Shown here piece by piece: positions 1 to 9,116 of a stretch of DNA of 64,000 bases (positions within the stretch are counted from its first letter, which is position 1; every line of letters begins with the position of its first letter). Source of the stretch: Polaribacter huanghezhanensis (GTDB lineage: Bacteria > Bacteroidota > Bacteroidia > Flavobacteriales > Flavobacteriaceae); contig NZ_CP128595.1 in NCBI RefSeq assembly GCF_030444335.1, positions 1,426,001-1,490,000 on the forward strand, read 5' to 3'. A program made the position numbers and the translations under genes. The notes below the pieces were generated by a model, which worked only from the letters and a program-made list of their open reading frames with translations, made no database searches and was not told the DNA's origin.

Positions 1-916
1 TTTCTTGTGCTTTTTTTACACGAATGATTAATTCATCCATAGTATCAATCAACTCATCTACCCAACCTTGTTCGTGTCTTTTTGTTGCTGCTTTCGAATT
101 TACTTCTGCAGCAATCGTAATACAACCAGCAATATTTCCTGCTTTTGGTTGCGCGCCAGACATTCCGCCTAAACCAGCAGTTAAAAATATTTTTCCAGCA
201 GGGTTTTCACCTTTTTTTAAAACTTTTCTAAAAGCGTTCATCACCGTAATTGTAGTTCCGTGTACAATTCCTTGCGGACCAATATACATAAACGAACCCG
301 CTGTCATTTGTCCATATTGCGTAACGCCAAGGGCATTGAATTTTTCCCAATCATCAGGTTTTGAGTAATTCGGAATCATCATTCCGTTGGTCACAATCAC
401 TCTCGGAGCATTTTTAGAAGAAGGAAATAATCCCATCGGATGACCAGAATACAAATGCAAAGTTTGTTCATCTGTCATGGTTGCTAAATAGTGCATCACC
501 AATAAGTATTGCGCCCAGTTTTGAAAAACGGCACCGTTTCCTCCGTAGGTAATTAATTCCTCAGGATGTTGTGCAACTGCAGGATTTAAATTATTTTGAA
601 TCATCAACATAATGGCTGCTGCTTGAGAAGATTTTGCAGGATATTCTGAAACGGGTCTTGCGTAAATTTCATAATCTGGCTTAAATCGATACATGTAAAT
701 TCTACCGTATTCTTTTAATTCATTAGCAAATTCAGTTGCTAGTTCTTGATGCCACTCTTTTGAGAAATAACGCAATGCGTTTCTAATGGCTAATTGTTTT
801 TCCTCAATCGATAAAATATCTTTTCTTTTCGGAGCTCTGTTGGCATTTTTTGGATAGTCCTTTTTTACTGGAATTTTAGATGGAATTCCTTGTGAAATCT
901 GTTCTTTAAATGTCAT
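1..916 (-). CDS. hutU: Urocanate hydratase HutU, N-terminal part (cut by window edge)
   Basis: Second step of histidine degradation: NAD-dependent hydration of urocanate to imidazolone propionate in the cytoplasm. The reading frame starts at an ATG at 916 with MTFKEQISQGIPSKIPVK and stays open to base 1, giving about 305 N-terminal residues; the rest lies outside the window. Recognisable urocanase stretches are GRIYMYRFKPDYE, LITYGGNGAVFQNWAQYL, LYSGHPMGLFPS and TAGSFMYIGPQGIVHGT, which belong to the NAD-binding enzyme core. It lies 6 bases downstream of hutH on the same strand, so the two are surely co-transcribed. Nothing suggests damage. The identification is by motif recall, without alignment. 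Confidence 0.95.
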   Translation of the reverse strand, partial: MTFKEQISQGIPSKIPVKKDYPKNANRAPKRKDILSIEEKQLAIRNALRYFSKEWHQELATEFANELKEYGRIYMYRFKPDYEIYARPVSEYPAKSSQAAAIMLMIQNNLNPAVAQHPEELITYGGNGAVFQNWAQYLLVMHYLATMTDEQTLHLYSGHPMGLFPSSKNAPRVIVTNGMMIPNYSKPDDWEKFNALGVTQYGQMTAGSFMYIGPQGIVHGTTITVMNAFRKVLKKGENPAGKIFLTAGLGGMSGAQPKAGNIAGCITIAAEVNSKAATKRHEQGWVDELIDTMDELIIRVKKAQE

Positions 917-922
917 GATATT

Positions 923-2416
923 TTATTTTACGATGAAAGATTGATTTTTAACGAACTGAATCAAGTTGTTGATGTCGTCTTTTAAAATTCTGTCGTCTTC
1001 TAATTTATCTACTTTATTTCGGATGATTTTAAAGTTCTCTTCAATGATTTCTGAAAATGTATTTGGTCTTCTAAAATCCATGGCTTGAGCAGCATACATC
1101 AATTCTATGGCAAATATTTTATCAATATTTCCTAAAATTTGATTGAATTGTCGTCCAGAGATACTTCCCATAGAAACATGATCTTCTTGTCCTAAAGAAG
1201 TTGGAATGCTATCCGCAGAAGGAGGGAAGCACAAGGATTTGTTTTCTGTTACCAATGCAGCAGTGGTGTATTGAGGAATCATAAACCCTGAATTTAATCC
1301 GCCGGCAGCAGTTAATAATCTCGGTAAACCAAATTTTCCTTCTAGTAATAAATACGAACGTCTGTCAGAAATATTTCCTAATTCTGATGCGGCAATCGAA
1401 CAATAGTCTAATGCCATTGCCAGTGGTTGTCCGTGGAAATTCCCTCCAGAAATTGCTTCGGTTTCACTTAATACAATTGGGTTGTCAGTTACCGAATTCA
1501 TTTCAATCTCTGCCAATTCTTCTAAGTGATAATAAGCATTTCTTGACGCTCCGTGAACTTGCGGAATACAACGCATCGAATATGGATCTTGAACACGTTC
1601 GCAACTTTGATGAGAATTGATGTTTTGAGAATTGTGAAATAACATTCTCATACGTTCAGCAACTTTTAGATTTCCTTTAAAAGGGCGAATTTCATGCAAT
1701 TCTAATTTAAACGGAGAAGCACTTCCTTGATATCCTTCAATACTCATGGCGCCACAAACATCCGCTAAATCAAGTAAATAATCCATCTTTTTTAATCCGA
1801 TGATAGCATGTGCTAAAATAAATTGCGTTCCGTTTATCAATCCCAAACCTTCTTTTGCTTGAAGCACTAAAGGTTTTAAGTTGTGTTTTTCTAAAATTGA
1901 TTTGGCATGGACAATTTCATTTTCCATCCAGAATTCTCCTTCACCTAATAAAGGAAGAAACAAATGTGAAAGTGGCGCTAAATCTCCAGAAGCACCAACC
2001 GAACCTTGCTCAGGAACCACCGGTAATAAATCGTTTTCAATAAAATAAAGAATTCGTTCAATCAATTCTAAACGAACACCAGAAAAACCTTGACACAATG
2101 CATGAACCTTACAAATCATCATAATTTTTGAAAGTTCTTTGTCGATTGGGTTTCCAACTCCGACTGCATGAGTAATCAATAAATTTTCTTGAAGCTTGCT
2201 AGTTTCTTGCGGAGTTATTTGTACATCACATAAAGGTCCAAAGCCCGTATTGATTCCGTAAACTGCTTTGTCGCCATTTGCCATGGTTTCAACTTTTCGT
2301 CTACATTCAGTGATTTTTTTGATTGCTATTTCGTTGATTTCTGCTTTTAAATCACCATTTGCAATAGCAATTACTTTATCAACCGTTAAATGATCTATGC
2401 CGTATTTAAATTTCAT
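923..2416 (-). CDS. hutH: Histidine ammonia-lyase HutH
   Basis: First step of histidine degradation: deamination of L-histidine to trans-urocanate. The 497-residue length is normal for the family. The Ala-Ser-Gly triad that cyclises to the MIO electrophile is at residues 142-144, inside GSVGASGDLAPLSH; YGINTGFGPL (53-62) and the conserved NSVTDNPIV and SGGNFHGQPLA stretches are also present. The start ATG at 2416 faces the divergent LysR gene across 78 bases, a classical arrangement for a regulated catabolic operon. hutU follows after 6 bases. Induction through the neighbouring LysR protein is an inference from position. Confidence 0.97.
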   Translation of the reverse strand: MKFKYGIDHLTVDKVIAIANGDLKAEINEIAIKKITECRRKVETMANGDKAVYGINTGFGPLCDVQITPQETSKLQENLLITHAVGVGNPIDKELSKIMMICKVHALCQGFSGVRLELIERILYFIENDLLPVVPEQGSVGASGDLAPLSHLFLPLLGEGEFWMENEIVHAKSILEKHNLKPLVLQAKEGLGLINGTQFILAHAIIGLKKMDYLLDLADVCGAMSIEGYQGSASPFKLELHEIRPFKGNLKVAERMRMLFHNSQNINSHQSCERVQDPYSMRCIPQVHGASRNAYYHLEELAEIEMNSVTDNPIVLSETEAISGGNFHGQPLAMALDYCSIAASELGNISDRRSYLLLEGKFGLPRLLTAAGGLNSGFMIPQYTTAALVTENKSLCFPPSADSIPTSLGQEDHVSMGSISGRQFNQILGNIDKIFAIELMYAAQAMDFRRPNTFSEIIEENFKIIRNKVDKLEDDRILKDDINNLIQFVKNQSFIVK

Positions 2417-2494
2417 CGTATCAAAAATGTTTTTAACAAAGTTATCCTTATTTTTGATGCTTACTAATATTATTTAATCTACTAAATAATAACT
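2417..2494. promoter_or_regulatory. Divergent control region between hutH and the LysR gene
   Basis: This 78-base gap holds signals for both directions. On the minus strand TAACTTTG (2444-2437) fits the Bacteroidota -7 element and would serve hutH. On the plus strand TATTTTTG (2449-2456) would serve the LysR gene. An inverted repeat with arms ATTATTTA (2469-2476) and TAAATAAT (2483-2490), spacer 6, ends four bases before the regulator's start codon and is a candidate LysR operator. A clear -33 TTG is not visible on either side. Assignment is by motif only. Confidence 0.5.
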
Positions 2495-3373
2495 ATGAGT
2501 TATCAAATAGAAATTAGACACATCAAATATTTTTTAGCAGTTGCAGAAGATTTGCATTTTAGAAAAGCAGCAGAAAGACTGTTTATATCGCAACCAGGTT
2601 TGAGTAAACAAATAAAGCAAATGGAAAACGATTTGGGTGTTGTGTTGTTTGAACGACATAACAGAAAAGTCTTATTGACAAGAGCTGGAGAATATTTAAA
2701 GAAAGAATTGGCAATTAATTTAAAAAATTTGGAGCATACTTTAAATCACGCAAAAATGTTGAATGACGGCAAAAACGGCGATTTGAAATTTGGATATGTA
2801 GGATCTGCAATGCAAGAAATTATTCCGAATTTATTAATGAATTTTAAAAGTGATTATCCGAATATTGTGTTTAGTCTAAAAGAAATGGACAATGAAAAAC
2901 AAATAGAAGAATTGCTTTCGTATGATTTAGATTTAGGGTTTGTAAGGCTCGATCGAGTACCAAGAGGTTTGATAAGTAAACCTGTTTTAAAAGAATCATT
3001 TTGTTTGGTGTTACCAGAAAATCACTTAGTAAATGCTGATAATTTTAAAAGTTTAACGCAATTTAAACAAGAATCATTTATTCTTTTTGATCCCAAATAC
3101 AGTTCGTCATATTACGAAAAAGTAATGCAGTTGTTTGATGAAAGTGGATTTTCTCCGATCGTTTCGCATAATACAATTCACGCTGGATCCATTTATAAGC
3201 TAGTTGAAAATAATTTTGGGATTTCTATCGTCCCTAAATCATTGGTAACTCAAAATAATCAAAAAATTAAATTTATCGAATTAAAAAAAACAAAACAAAA
3301 AACCACCCTGTCTGTGGTTTGGAATATTGATAATAGAAACCCGATTTTAAAAGAAATTGTAAAACTGCTTTAA
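2495..3373 (+). CDS. LysR family transcriptional regulator
   Basis: A 292-residue LysR-type regulator. The winged helix-turn-helix covers roughly residues 8-68 (IRHIKYFLAVAEDLHFRKAA and SQPGLSKQIKQMENDLGVVL), followed by a linker helix and the periplasmic-binding-protein-like effector domain (about 92-290). It is transcribed away from hutH, so it probably controls histidine use; its effector is unknown, and urocanate would be the obvious guess. The candidate dyad at 2469-2490 directly before its start would allow autorepression. The DNA-binding half is typical; the effector half does not reveal the ligand. It ends just before a strong terminator. Confidence 0.9.
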   Translation: MSYQIEIRHIKYFLAVAEDLHFRKAAERLFISQPGLSKQIKQMENDLGVVLFERHNRKVLLTRAGEYLKKELAINLKNLEHTLNHAKMLNDGKNGDLKFGYVGSAMQEIIPNLLMNFKSDYPNIVFSLKEMDNEKQIEELLSYDLDLGFVRLDRVPRGLISKPVLKESFCLVLPENHLVNADNFKSLTQFKQESFILFDPKYSSSYYEKVMQLFDESGFSPIVSHNTIHAGSIYKLVENNFGISIVPKSLVTQNNQKIKFIELKKTKQKTTLSVVWNIDNRNPILKEIVKLL

Positions 3374-3380
3374 AACAAAA

Positions 3381-3408
3381 AAACCACTCTAAAAAAGAGT
3401 GGTTTTTT
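3381..3408. terminator. Intrinsic terminator between LysR gene and tRNA-Phe
   Basis: Arms AAACCACTCT and AGAGTGGTTT (10 bp) around AAAAA, with A-rich and T-rich flanks on both sides, so it can stop both the LysR transcript and the oppositely transcribed tRNA-Phe. Confidence 0.9.
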
Positions 3409-3409
3409 G

Positions 3410-3482
3410 TGGTACCTCCAGGAATCGAACCAGGGACACAAGGATTTTCAGTCCTTTGCTCTACCAACTGAGCTAAGGTACC
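3410..3482 (-). tRNA. tRNA-Phe (GAA)
   Basis: Read on the minus strand, this 73-base sequence folds as a tRNA: acceptor arms GGTACCT and AGGTACC, D arm GCTCAGTTGGTAGAGC, anticodon loop CTGAAAA with anticodon GAA, and T arm containing GGTTCGATTCC. The discriminator base is A. CCA is not encoded, as is usual in this group, so it must be added after transcription. It stands alone and is followed at once by a terminator. Confidence 0.97.
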
Positions 3483-3553
3483 ATTGCCTTAGCGGATGCA
3501 AATATAGTACTCCTTTTTTTAATCTACCAAATAAAATTGTAAAAAATCTGTTG

Positions 3554-3561
3554 TATTTTTG
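3554..3561 (+). promoter_or_regulatory. -7 promoter element of the coaX operon
   Basis: TATTTTTG matches the Bacteroidota -7 consensus TAnnTTTG, 21 bases before the coaX start codon. No TTG lies at the usual 18-21 base distance upstream, so only the -7 part is supported. Confidence 0.5.
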
Positions 3562-3582
3562 GAGTCCATTTAAAATGATAGG

Positions 3583-4314
3583 ATGAATTTAATTATTGAT
3601 ATTGGTAATACAAGAATCAAAGCTGCTGTTTTTGAGAATGATATCCTGTTAGAAGTAGTTATTTTTGATTCTGACGAGTTATTTGAAAAAGTGGATTTTT
3701 TAACCAATAAATACACTATTGATAAAGGAATTATCTCATCAGTTAAGAATATTTCTAGAAATGTACTTGATCAATTAAATAAAAAGGTTTCTTTTTTGGT
3801 GCTTGATTCAGCAACAAAAGTGCCTTTTAAAAATTTATATAGAACTCCAAAAACGTTAGGAGTAGATAGAATTGCTTTGGTTGCAAATGCTGTGCAAAAA
3901 TTTAATAAAAAGAATGTGTTAATTATTGATGCAGGAACTTGTATTACCTATGACTTTGTAAATGAACATAAAGAATATTTAGGTGGAGCGATTTCATTAG
4001 GAATTGAAATGAGGTATAAAGCACTGAATAAGTATACTTCTAAATTACCTCTATTAGAGAAAAATATTCCAATAAATTTTATAGGAAAAACTACAGAAGA
4101 GAATATTTATTCAGGAGTTAATAATGGAGTTTTAAATGAAATTAATGGCGTAATTAAGCAATATGAAAGAGAAAATTCATTTTTAACACTAGTTTTAACA
4201 GGTGGAGATACATATTTCTTGGCTAAACAATTAAAAAGTGGCATATTTGCCAATCCAAATTTTGTTTTGGAGGGTTTAAACACAATTTTGATATATAACA
4301 ACAAGGAATGTTAA
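3583..4314 (+). CDS. coaX: Type III pantothenate kinase
   Basis: Catalyses ATP-dependent phosphorylation of pantothenate, the first step of coenzyme A synthesis, in the cytoplasm. At 243 residues it has the normal length and the ASKHA-fold signatures of CoaX: the phosphate loop DIGNTRIK (6-13), GVDR (93-96), IDAGTCITYD (115-124) and GGAISLG (134-140). It opens a tight co-directional run and overlaps the next gene by seven bases, so expression is likely coupled to the following outer-membrane protein. This gene order (coaX, outer-membrane protein, TPR protein, lptC, CorC) is, as I recall, common in Flavobacteriia. No unusual residues are seen. Confidence 0.96.
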   Translation: MNLIIDIGNTRIKAAVFENDILLEVVIFDSDELFEKVDFLTNKYTIDKGIISSVKNISRNVLDQLNKKVSFLVLDSATKVPFKNLYRTPKTLGVDRIALVANAVQKFNKKNVLIIDAGTCITYDFVNEHKEYLGGAISLGIEMRYKALNKYTSKLPLLEKNIPINFIGKTTEENIYSGVNNGVLNEINGVIKQYERENSFLTLVLTGGDTYFLAKQLKSGIFANPNFVLEGLNTILIYNNKEC

Positions 4315-5603
4315 AGAAAATTTTCTATATTTTTTTATTATTTATTTCAATAAAAGCAACAGCTCAGAGAACTAATTCTTCTCCGTATTCTTTTTTTGGC
4401 ATTGGTCAGCAATACAGTTCACAGACAGTAGAACAAGCAACTATGGGTGGTATTGGTATTGCTTTTAATGATGTATATCATTTAAATTTTTTAAATCCTG
4501 CTGCAAATGCAAATTTAAGATTTGCAACCTACTCTGTTGGGTTAAATGTGAATGATTTAACAATAAAAGATTTTTCTGGTTCACAGAAATCAACATCAAC
4601 TACGTTATCTTATATTAATATAGGTTTTCCTATTGGTAAAAAATCAGGAGCTTCTTTCGGATTGAAGACAAATACGTCTGTAGGATATTCATTGCTAAAT
4701 GTTGCTAATGACATCAATGGAGATCCTTTTGAAGCTACAAGATTTTACGGTTCTGGTGGAACTAATAAAATTTATGGCGCGTACGGAATTTCTATTACAA
4801 AAAACTTTTCAGTTGGATTGGAAGCTGAATATATTTTTGGAAAAACAGAAAACAACATATTGTCACAAAGATTAGGTACACAATTGGGTACTAAAAATAA
4901 TGAGATTACAACTATTAGAGGTACAGGAGTTAAATTAGGATTGCATTATATAAAAGAATTAAAGAACAAATTGTTGTTTAATTTTGGAGCATCTTTTAAA
5001 TTAGAGAACACCTTAAAAACCTCTGGTTCAGAAAATTTATATTCATTAAAGATTGCATCATCAACAGTAGAAATACCTAAAGATACTTTATATAGTAATG
5101 CTATTAATGGTAAAATAGTAAATCCTATGAAAACAGGGTTAGGTTTTGGTTTTGGTAAAGAAAATAAATGGTTTGCAGGAATAGAATATGAATTTCAAGA
5201 TGCTTTAGGTTTGCAAGGGTCAATCTTAACAAATTCATCCTATAAATACAATAATTCTAGTAGGGTTTCTATAGGGGGTTTTTATTTGCCTAAAGACAAT
5301 TCTATTTCAAGTTACTGGAATAGAGTAACTTATAGAGCAGGGGTTCGATTTGAAAACACAGGTTTGTTGGTGAATGGGACAAGTACTCCAGGGAATTTTA
5401 CAAAAATTAAAGATTTTGGCATATCTTTTGGTCTAGGTTTACCATTAAAGAGTTTATCAAATCTTAATTTAGGATTTGAGTATGGAATAAAAGGATCAAC
5501 AATAAACAACTTAATTCAAGAAAACTATTTTAACTTTAAATTAAGCTTATCTTTAAGTGCTTTTGGACAACAAGCTTGGTTTATACAAAAGAAAATTGAC
5601 TAA
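4308..5603 (+). CDS. Outer-membrane beta-barrel-like protein of unknown function
   Basis: A 431-residue exported protein with signal peptide MLKKIFYIFLLFISIKATAQ, probably cleaved near residue 19-20. After it come RTNSSPYSFFGIGQQYSS and QATMGGIGIAF, typical of flavobacterial FadL/OmpP1-like outer-membrane proteins, then many alternating short strands rich in glycine and aromatic residues (for example GIGFPIGKK-type turns and GLGFGFGKE). The chain ends in an aromatic-rich strand, consistent with barrel insertion. It overlaps coaX by seven bases and lies 14 bases before the TPR gene. Substrate and exact role are not deducible; the LptC neighbour suggests envelope biogenesis. The barrel is inferred from sequence texture, not computed. 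Confidence 0.7.
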   Translation: MLKKIFYIFLLFISIKATAQRTNSSPYSFFGIGQQYSSQTVEQATMGGIGIAFNDVYHLNFLNPAANANLRFATYSVGLNVNDLTIKDFSGSQKSTSTTLSYINIGFPIGKKSGASFGLKTNTSVGYSLLNVANDINGDPFEATRFYGSGGTNKIYGAYGISITKNFSVGLEAEYIFGKTENNILSQRLGTQLGTKNNEITTIRGTGVKLGLHYIKELKNKLLFNFGASFKLENTLKTSGSENLYSLKIASSTVEIPKDTLYSNAINGKIVNPMKTGLGFGFGKENKWFAGIEYEFQDALGLQGSILTNSSYKYNNSSRVSIGGFYLPKDNSISSYWNRVTYRAGVRFENTGLLVNGTSTPGNFTKIKDFGISFGLGLPLKSLSNLNLGFEYGIKGSTINNLIQENYFNFKLSLSLSAFGQQAWFIQKKID

Positions 5604-5617
5604 TTAAAAACAGATAG

Positions 5618-6976
5618 ATGATGAAAAAAATTACTTTCATATTTGCAGCAATGGCATTGTTATTAAACACGAATGTTTTATCTCAGGTATCACAAGAATG
5701 CACCAATACTTATAGTTTGTTTAAGGGGGATGTTCAAACGAAGAGATATGACTCTGCATTACCTAGATTAAAACAATTAATGAAAGATTGCCCTAAATTA
5801 TCAGTTAACATTTATAAGTTAGGTGATAGGTTAGCTAAAGACCAATTAAAAACCGGTGTAAATAAAGGGGAGTTTGTTGCGTTAACAAAAAAGATTTACG
5901 AGCAAAGATTACAATATTTTCCGCAAGATTTAGCTAAAGTGCATAGTGATTATGCAACGTTTTTAGCAAATGAAAATGTAGGTTCAGACGAAGAAATTTT
6001 TTCTTTATTAGAAAAAGCATATTCTTTAGACCCTACACGTATGGGGGTTAGAAATATTTACAAATATTTTCAAGGGGTAACAGATAGAAATAAAGATACA
6101 AATCCACAAAAGGTGTTTAACACTTATGATGATGTTATAGAATCTGTTGGAGAAAAGTTAGATTATTATGCTAAAAAACTAGCACCATTAAAAGAGAAAG
6201 AGGAAAAAGGAGAAAACTTAGAAAGAAGAGAGCAAGCTTTATTAAGAGCGTACTCTATTAATTCAAAAGCACTAGGTCAAGTAGGAGACGGATTAGATCA
6301 AATTATAAAAGAAATATCTACTTGTGAAAGGTTAATTCCATTATATACTGGTGAATTTGAGGCGAATAAAACAAACATTAAATGGTTAAATAGAGCAGTA
6401 AGCAGAATGTATACAAAAGAGTGTACAGATGAGCCATTATATGAAAAATTAGTAGAAGCTTGGGTAGCGGCAGATCCTTCGCCTAAAACATTGGTGTATT
6501 TTGCTGGAATTTTATATAAAAAAGGAAAAGAAACTGAAGCAATGGAATACTATAAGAAAGCTGTAGACCAAGAAACAGATCCTTTTAACAAAGCAGAAAA
6601 CTTATATAAAATAGCTCAGTTATTTGCTAAAAAAGGTAGAAAAAGCGAGGCAAGAAGATATGCATATCAAGCTCTAAAAAATAAACCAAGTATGGGGAAA
6701 GCATACTTGTTAATTGCAGGTTTGTATGCTACTAGTGTAGACGAATGTGGTGTAAAAGAGTTTGATAAAAGAATGGTGTACACAGCAGCTTTGAATAAAG
6801 CAAGAAGAGCTGTGGCGGTAGACCCTAGTATTGCGTCTAAAGCATCTAAGTATATTAAGAATTATCTTTCTCAAGAACCATCTAAGAAATTAATTTTTAC
6901 TGAAGGTATAAAACCAGGAACTCCTTATGCTATTAAATGTTGGATTGGAGAAACGGTAAAGATTCCTCAAAAATAA
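5618..6976 (+). CDS. Exported TPR-repeat protein
   Basis: A 452-residue protein with signal peptide MMKKITFIFAAMALLLNTNVLSQ; either of two adjacent ATGs (5618 or 5621) could start it. The mature part is helical and charged, with tetratricopeptide-like motifs, clearest around residues 285-365 (LVYFAGILYKKGKETEAMEYYKKAV, then ENLYKIAQLFAKKGRKSEARRYAYQAL). Cysteines are few. It probably acts as a periplasmic scaffold in the same process as its neighbours, the outer-membrane protein upstream and LptC two bases downstream. No catalytic motif is seen and no specific function can be given. Confidence 0.75.
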   Translation: MMKKITFIFAAMALLLNTNVLSQVSQECTNTYSLFKGDVQTKRYDSALPRLKQLMKDCPKLSVNIYKLGDRLAKDQLKTGVNKGEFVALTKKIYEQRLQYFPQDLAKVHSDYATFLANENVGSDEEIFSLLEKAYSLDPTRMGVRNIYKYFQGVTDRNKDTNPQKVFNTYDDVIESVGEKLDYYAKKLAPLKEKEEKGENLERREQALLRAYSINSKALGQVGDGLDQIIKEISTCERLIPLYTGEFEANKTNIKWLNRAVSRMYTKECTDEPLYEKLVEAWVAADPSPKTLVYFAGILYKKGKETEAMEYYKKAVDQETDPFNKAENLYKIAQLFAKKGRKSEARRYAYQALKNKPSMGKAYLLIAGLYATSVDECGVKEFDKRMVYTAALNKARRAVAVDPSIASKASKYIKNYLSQEPSKKLIFTEGIKPGTPYAIKCWIGETVKIPQK

Positions 6977-6978
6977 GA

Positions 6979-7545
6979 ATGAATTTTAGTTCAAAGAAAA
7001 TATTTAAAAACATTGTTGCTATTAGTATAGTGGCAATGTTTTTTTCTTGTACTAATAATTCAAACGAAGTAAGAACGTTTTTTACCGCTAAAAATTTACC
7101 TGTTGGTGTTGCAAAAGATTTTGCACATGTGTACAGAGATTCTGGACGAACAACATCGAAGTTGTTTGCTCTTTTATTAAAAGATTTTAGCAATAGAGAA
7201 AATCATCCATATAATGAGTTTCCTAAAGGATTAAAATTGATAACATTTGAAAACAATGGGAAAGATTCGATTACAATACTTGCAGATTATGCAATCTCAT
7301 ATTCTAAAACATTAATTACAGAATTAAGAGGGAATGTTGTAATTACAAATCATACAGATCAATCAAAATTATATACAGATCAGTTATTTTGGGATCAAAA
7401 TACAGATTACTTTTTTTCTGAAAAGAAATTTAGACTAATTTCTCCAGACAACGACATTAAAGGAATTGGATTTGAATCTAAAAAAGATTTAACGAAATTT
7501 TTAGCAAAAAAACTATCTGGAGAACTAATTACAAAAGAGAACTAA
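6979..7545 (+). CDS. lptC: LPS export protein LptC, lipoprotein form
   Basis: Periplasmic component of the Lpt bridge that carries lipopolysaccharide from the inner to the outer membrane. The best start is the ATG at 6979, two bases after the TPR gene; it gives 188 residues with a lipobox ending at Cys24 (AMFFSC), typical of Bacteroidota LptC. An upstream start at 6937 would hide the signal sequence. The domain shows the expected sparse beta-jellyroll features: KLITFENNGKDSITILADYAI, LRGNVVITN and QLFWDQNTDYFFSEKKFRL. Assignment rests on these motifs and on the conserved position between the TPR gene and the CorC gene. Confidence 0.85.
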   Translation: MNFSSKKIFKNIVAISIVAMFFSCTNNSNEVRTFFTAKNLPVGVAKDFAHVYRDSGRTTSKLFALLLKDFSNRENHPYNEFPKGLKLITFENNGKDSITILADYAISYSKTLITELRGNVVITNHTDQSKLYTDQLFWDQNTDYFFSEKKFRLISPDNDIKGIGFESKKDLTKFLAKKLSGELITKEN

Positions 7546-7548
7546 GAG

Positions 7549-7743
7549 ATGAATACACTTTGGAAATATTTACAATACGGGTATTTAATTATTGCAATTA
7601 TCTTTTTGGTAGAAGCAGTGTTAGGTTGGAATGACGACAGAGAAAAATTTTATTTGATGCTAGGTTTTGCAGTTTTTATTACCTTAGTGTTTTTCTTTAA
7701 AAGATATTTTAGAAAAAAAGTACAATCTAAAAACAACCAGTAA
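7549..7743 (+). CDS. Small two-helix membrane protein
   Basis: Encodes 64 residues with two hydrophobic segments (about 10-26 and 35-50) separated by a polar loop NDDREKFY and followed by a strongly basic tail KRYFRKKVQSK, so both ends are probably cytoplasmic. It sits 3 bases after lptC and 8 bases before the CorC gene, so it belongs to the same transcript. I do not recognise a named family; it may be a small accessory protein of the envelope genes around it. Confidence 0.7.
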   Translation: MNTLWKYLQYGYLIIAIIFLVEAVLGWNDDREKFYLMLGFAVFITLVFFFKRYFRKKVQSKNNQ

Positions 7744-7751
7744 ATCTTTAG

Positions 7752-9017
7752 ATGGAAACACAAATAGTAATAATTGTTATTACAATCTTACTTTCAGCAT
7801 TTTTCTCGGGCATGGAAATTGCTTTTGTTTCTGCCAATAAATTACATATAGAATTAGAAAAAAAGAAAGATAATTTTATTTCTAAGATACTTGCAAAATT
7901 AACAAATAAGTCGTCAAAATTTATTACCACCATGTTGGTTGGTAATAATATTTCTTTAGTGATTTACAGTATTTATATGGGCGATTTTTTAGTGGGTTTT
8001 TTACCTGCTGATATGCTTAATGAATTTTCTATTCTGTTAATTCAAACCATTATTTCTACTTTATTAATTTTAATAACTGCTGAGTTTTTACCAAAAGCAA
8101 TTTTTAGAATTTATGCAAACGAAGCATTAAAATACTTTGCAGTTCCAACTTATTTTTTCTACGTTATTTTTCATTTTTTCTCCTCATTTATCACCTTTAT
8201 ATCTGATTTCTTTTTGCGGGTGTTTTTTAGAACGAATAAAGACGAAGAACAAACAGAATTTAGTAGAGAAGAATTGGGTAATTATATAAATGAACAAATA
8301 GAGACAAGCAATGCTCATGATGTTTTTGATTCTGAAATTCAGATTTTTCAAAATGCTTTAGATTTTCATAAAGTAAAAGCAAGAGAAATTATGGTGCCAA
8401 GAACAGAAATGATTGCGGTTGAATTTCATGAGACCATTCCTAATCTAAGAAAGATATTTGTAGCAACAGGTTTTTCGAAAATTTTGATTTATAAAAATTC
8501 ACTAGACGATATTGTTGGATATGTAAATGCTTTTGAATTGTTTAAAAAACCAAAAACCATTCGTTCTGTTATTTTGCCGATAGAAATTGTTCCAGAATCG
8601 ATGATTATTCACGATGTTTTAAACAACTTAATTAAAAAAAGAAAAAGCATTGCTATTGTTTTAGATGAATATGGCGGAACATCTGGAATGATAACCGTTG
8701 AAGATATTGTAGAAGAATTGTTTGGAGAAATAGAAGACGAACACGATTCTCAAGAATTGCTCGAAGAGCAAATAAACGAAACTCAATTTCGTTTTTCGGC
8801 AAGATTAGAAATCGATTATTTGAATGAGGAATATGGGTTAAACATCCCAAAAGAAGAAGCTTACGAAACTTTAGGCGGTTTTATTATAGAACATACAGAA
8901 AACATTCCGGAGTTAAATGAAGAAATAAGAATTGAAAATTTTGTGATTAAAATTCTTAAAGTTAGCTCTTCAAAAATAGAAGAAATTCACTTCCAAATTG
9001 GCGATATAGAAGATTAG
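7752..9017 (+). CDS. CNNM/CorC (HlyC) family membrane protein with CBS pair
   Basis: A 421-residue protein of the CNNM/CorC family: N-terminal DUF21 membrane domain (about 1-180, several hydrophobic helices, starting with [20 protein letters not shown]), two CBS domains (about 205-330, with MVPRTEM and [25 protein letters not shown]), and the C-terminal CorC_HlyC FAD-like domain (about 345-420). Members are linked to Mg2+ or Co2+ efflux and to salt resistance. The related gliding protein GldE has a similar layout, but the lptC/coaX context favours the general CNNM paralogue. It closes the operon that starts with coaX. Confidence 0.88.
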   Translation: METQIVIIVITILLSAFFSGMEIAFVSANKLHIELEKKKDNFISKILAKLTNKSSKFITTMLVGNNISLVIYSIYMGDFLVGFLPADMLNEFSILLIQTIISTLLILITAEFLPKAIFRIYANEALKYFAVPTYFFYVIFHFFSSFITFISDFFLRVFFRTNKDEEQTEFSREELGNYINEQIETSNAHDVFDSEIQIFQNALDFHKVKAREIMVPRTEMIAVEFHETIPNLRKIFVATGFSKILIYKNSLDDIVGYVNAFELFKKPKTIRSVILPIEIVPESMIIHDVLNNLIKKRKSIAIVLDEYGGTSGMITVEDIVEELFGEIEDEHDSQELLEEQINETQFRFSARLEIDYLNEEYGLNIPKEEAYETLGGFIIEHTENIPELNEEIRIENFVIKILKVSSSKIEEIHFQIGDIED

Positions 9018-9059
9018 ATTTATCTGTAAAAAATATCGTAAATAATTGTGGCTAAGCAG

Positions 9060-9090
9060 TTGCATTATTAAAACCGATATTGTATTTTCG
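9060..9090 (+). promoter_or_regulatory. Promoter of the PpiD-like gene
   Basis: TTG at 9060-9062, a spacer of exactly 20 bases, and TATTTTCG at 9083-9090, which fits the Bacteroidota -33/-7 pattern with the TTCG variant. The start codon is 26 bases downstream. Confidence 0.75.
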
Positions 9091-9116
9091 CTCCCTGTTA
9101 ATTAAATAAATAACGT

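Noticed and set aside
24-368. A 114-residue plus-strand frame at the window start
   Set aside because: It is the antisense of hutU, which has clear homology signs on the minus strand.
3273-3467. A 64-residue minus-strand frame across tRNA-Phe
   Set aside because: It crosses the tRNA and its terminator, so it is not a gene.
6937-6978. An upstream lptC start overlapping the TPR gene by 40 bases
   Set aside because: It adds a polar stretch before the lipoprotein signal; the ATG at 6979 fits better.
7752-9017. Assignment as gliding protein GldE
   Set aside because: The CBS and CorC layout is shared, but the coaX-lptC context is that of the general CNNM paralogue; no gld genes are near.
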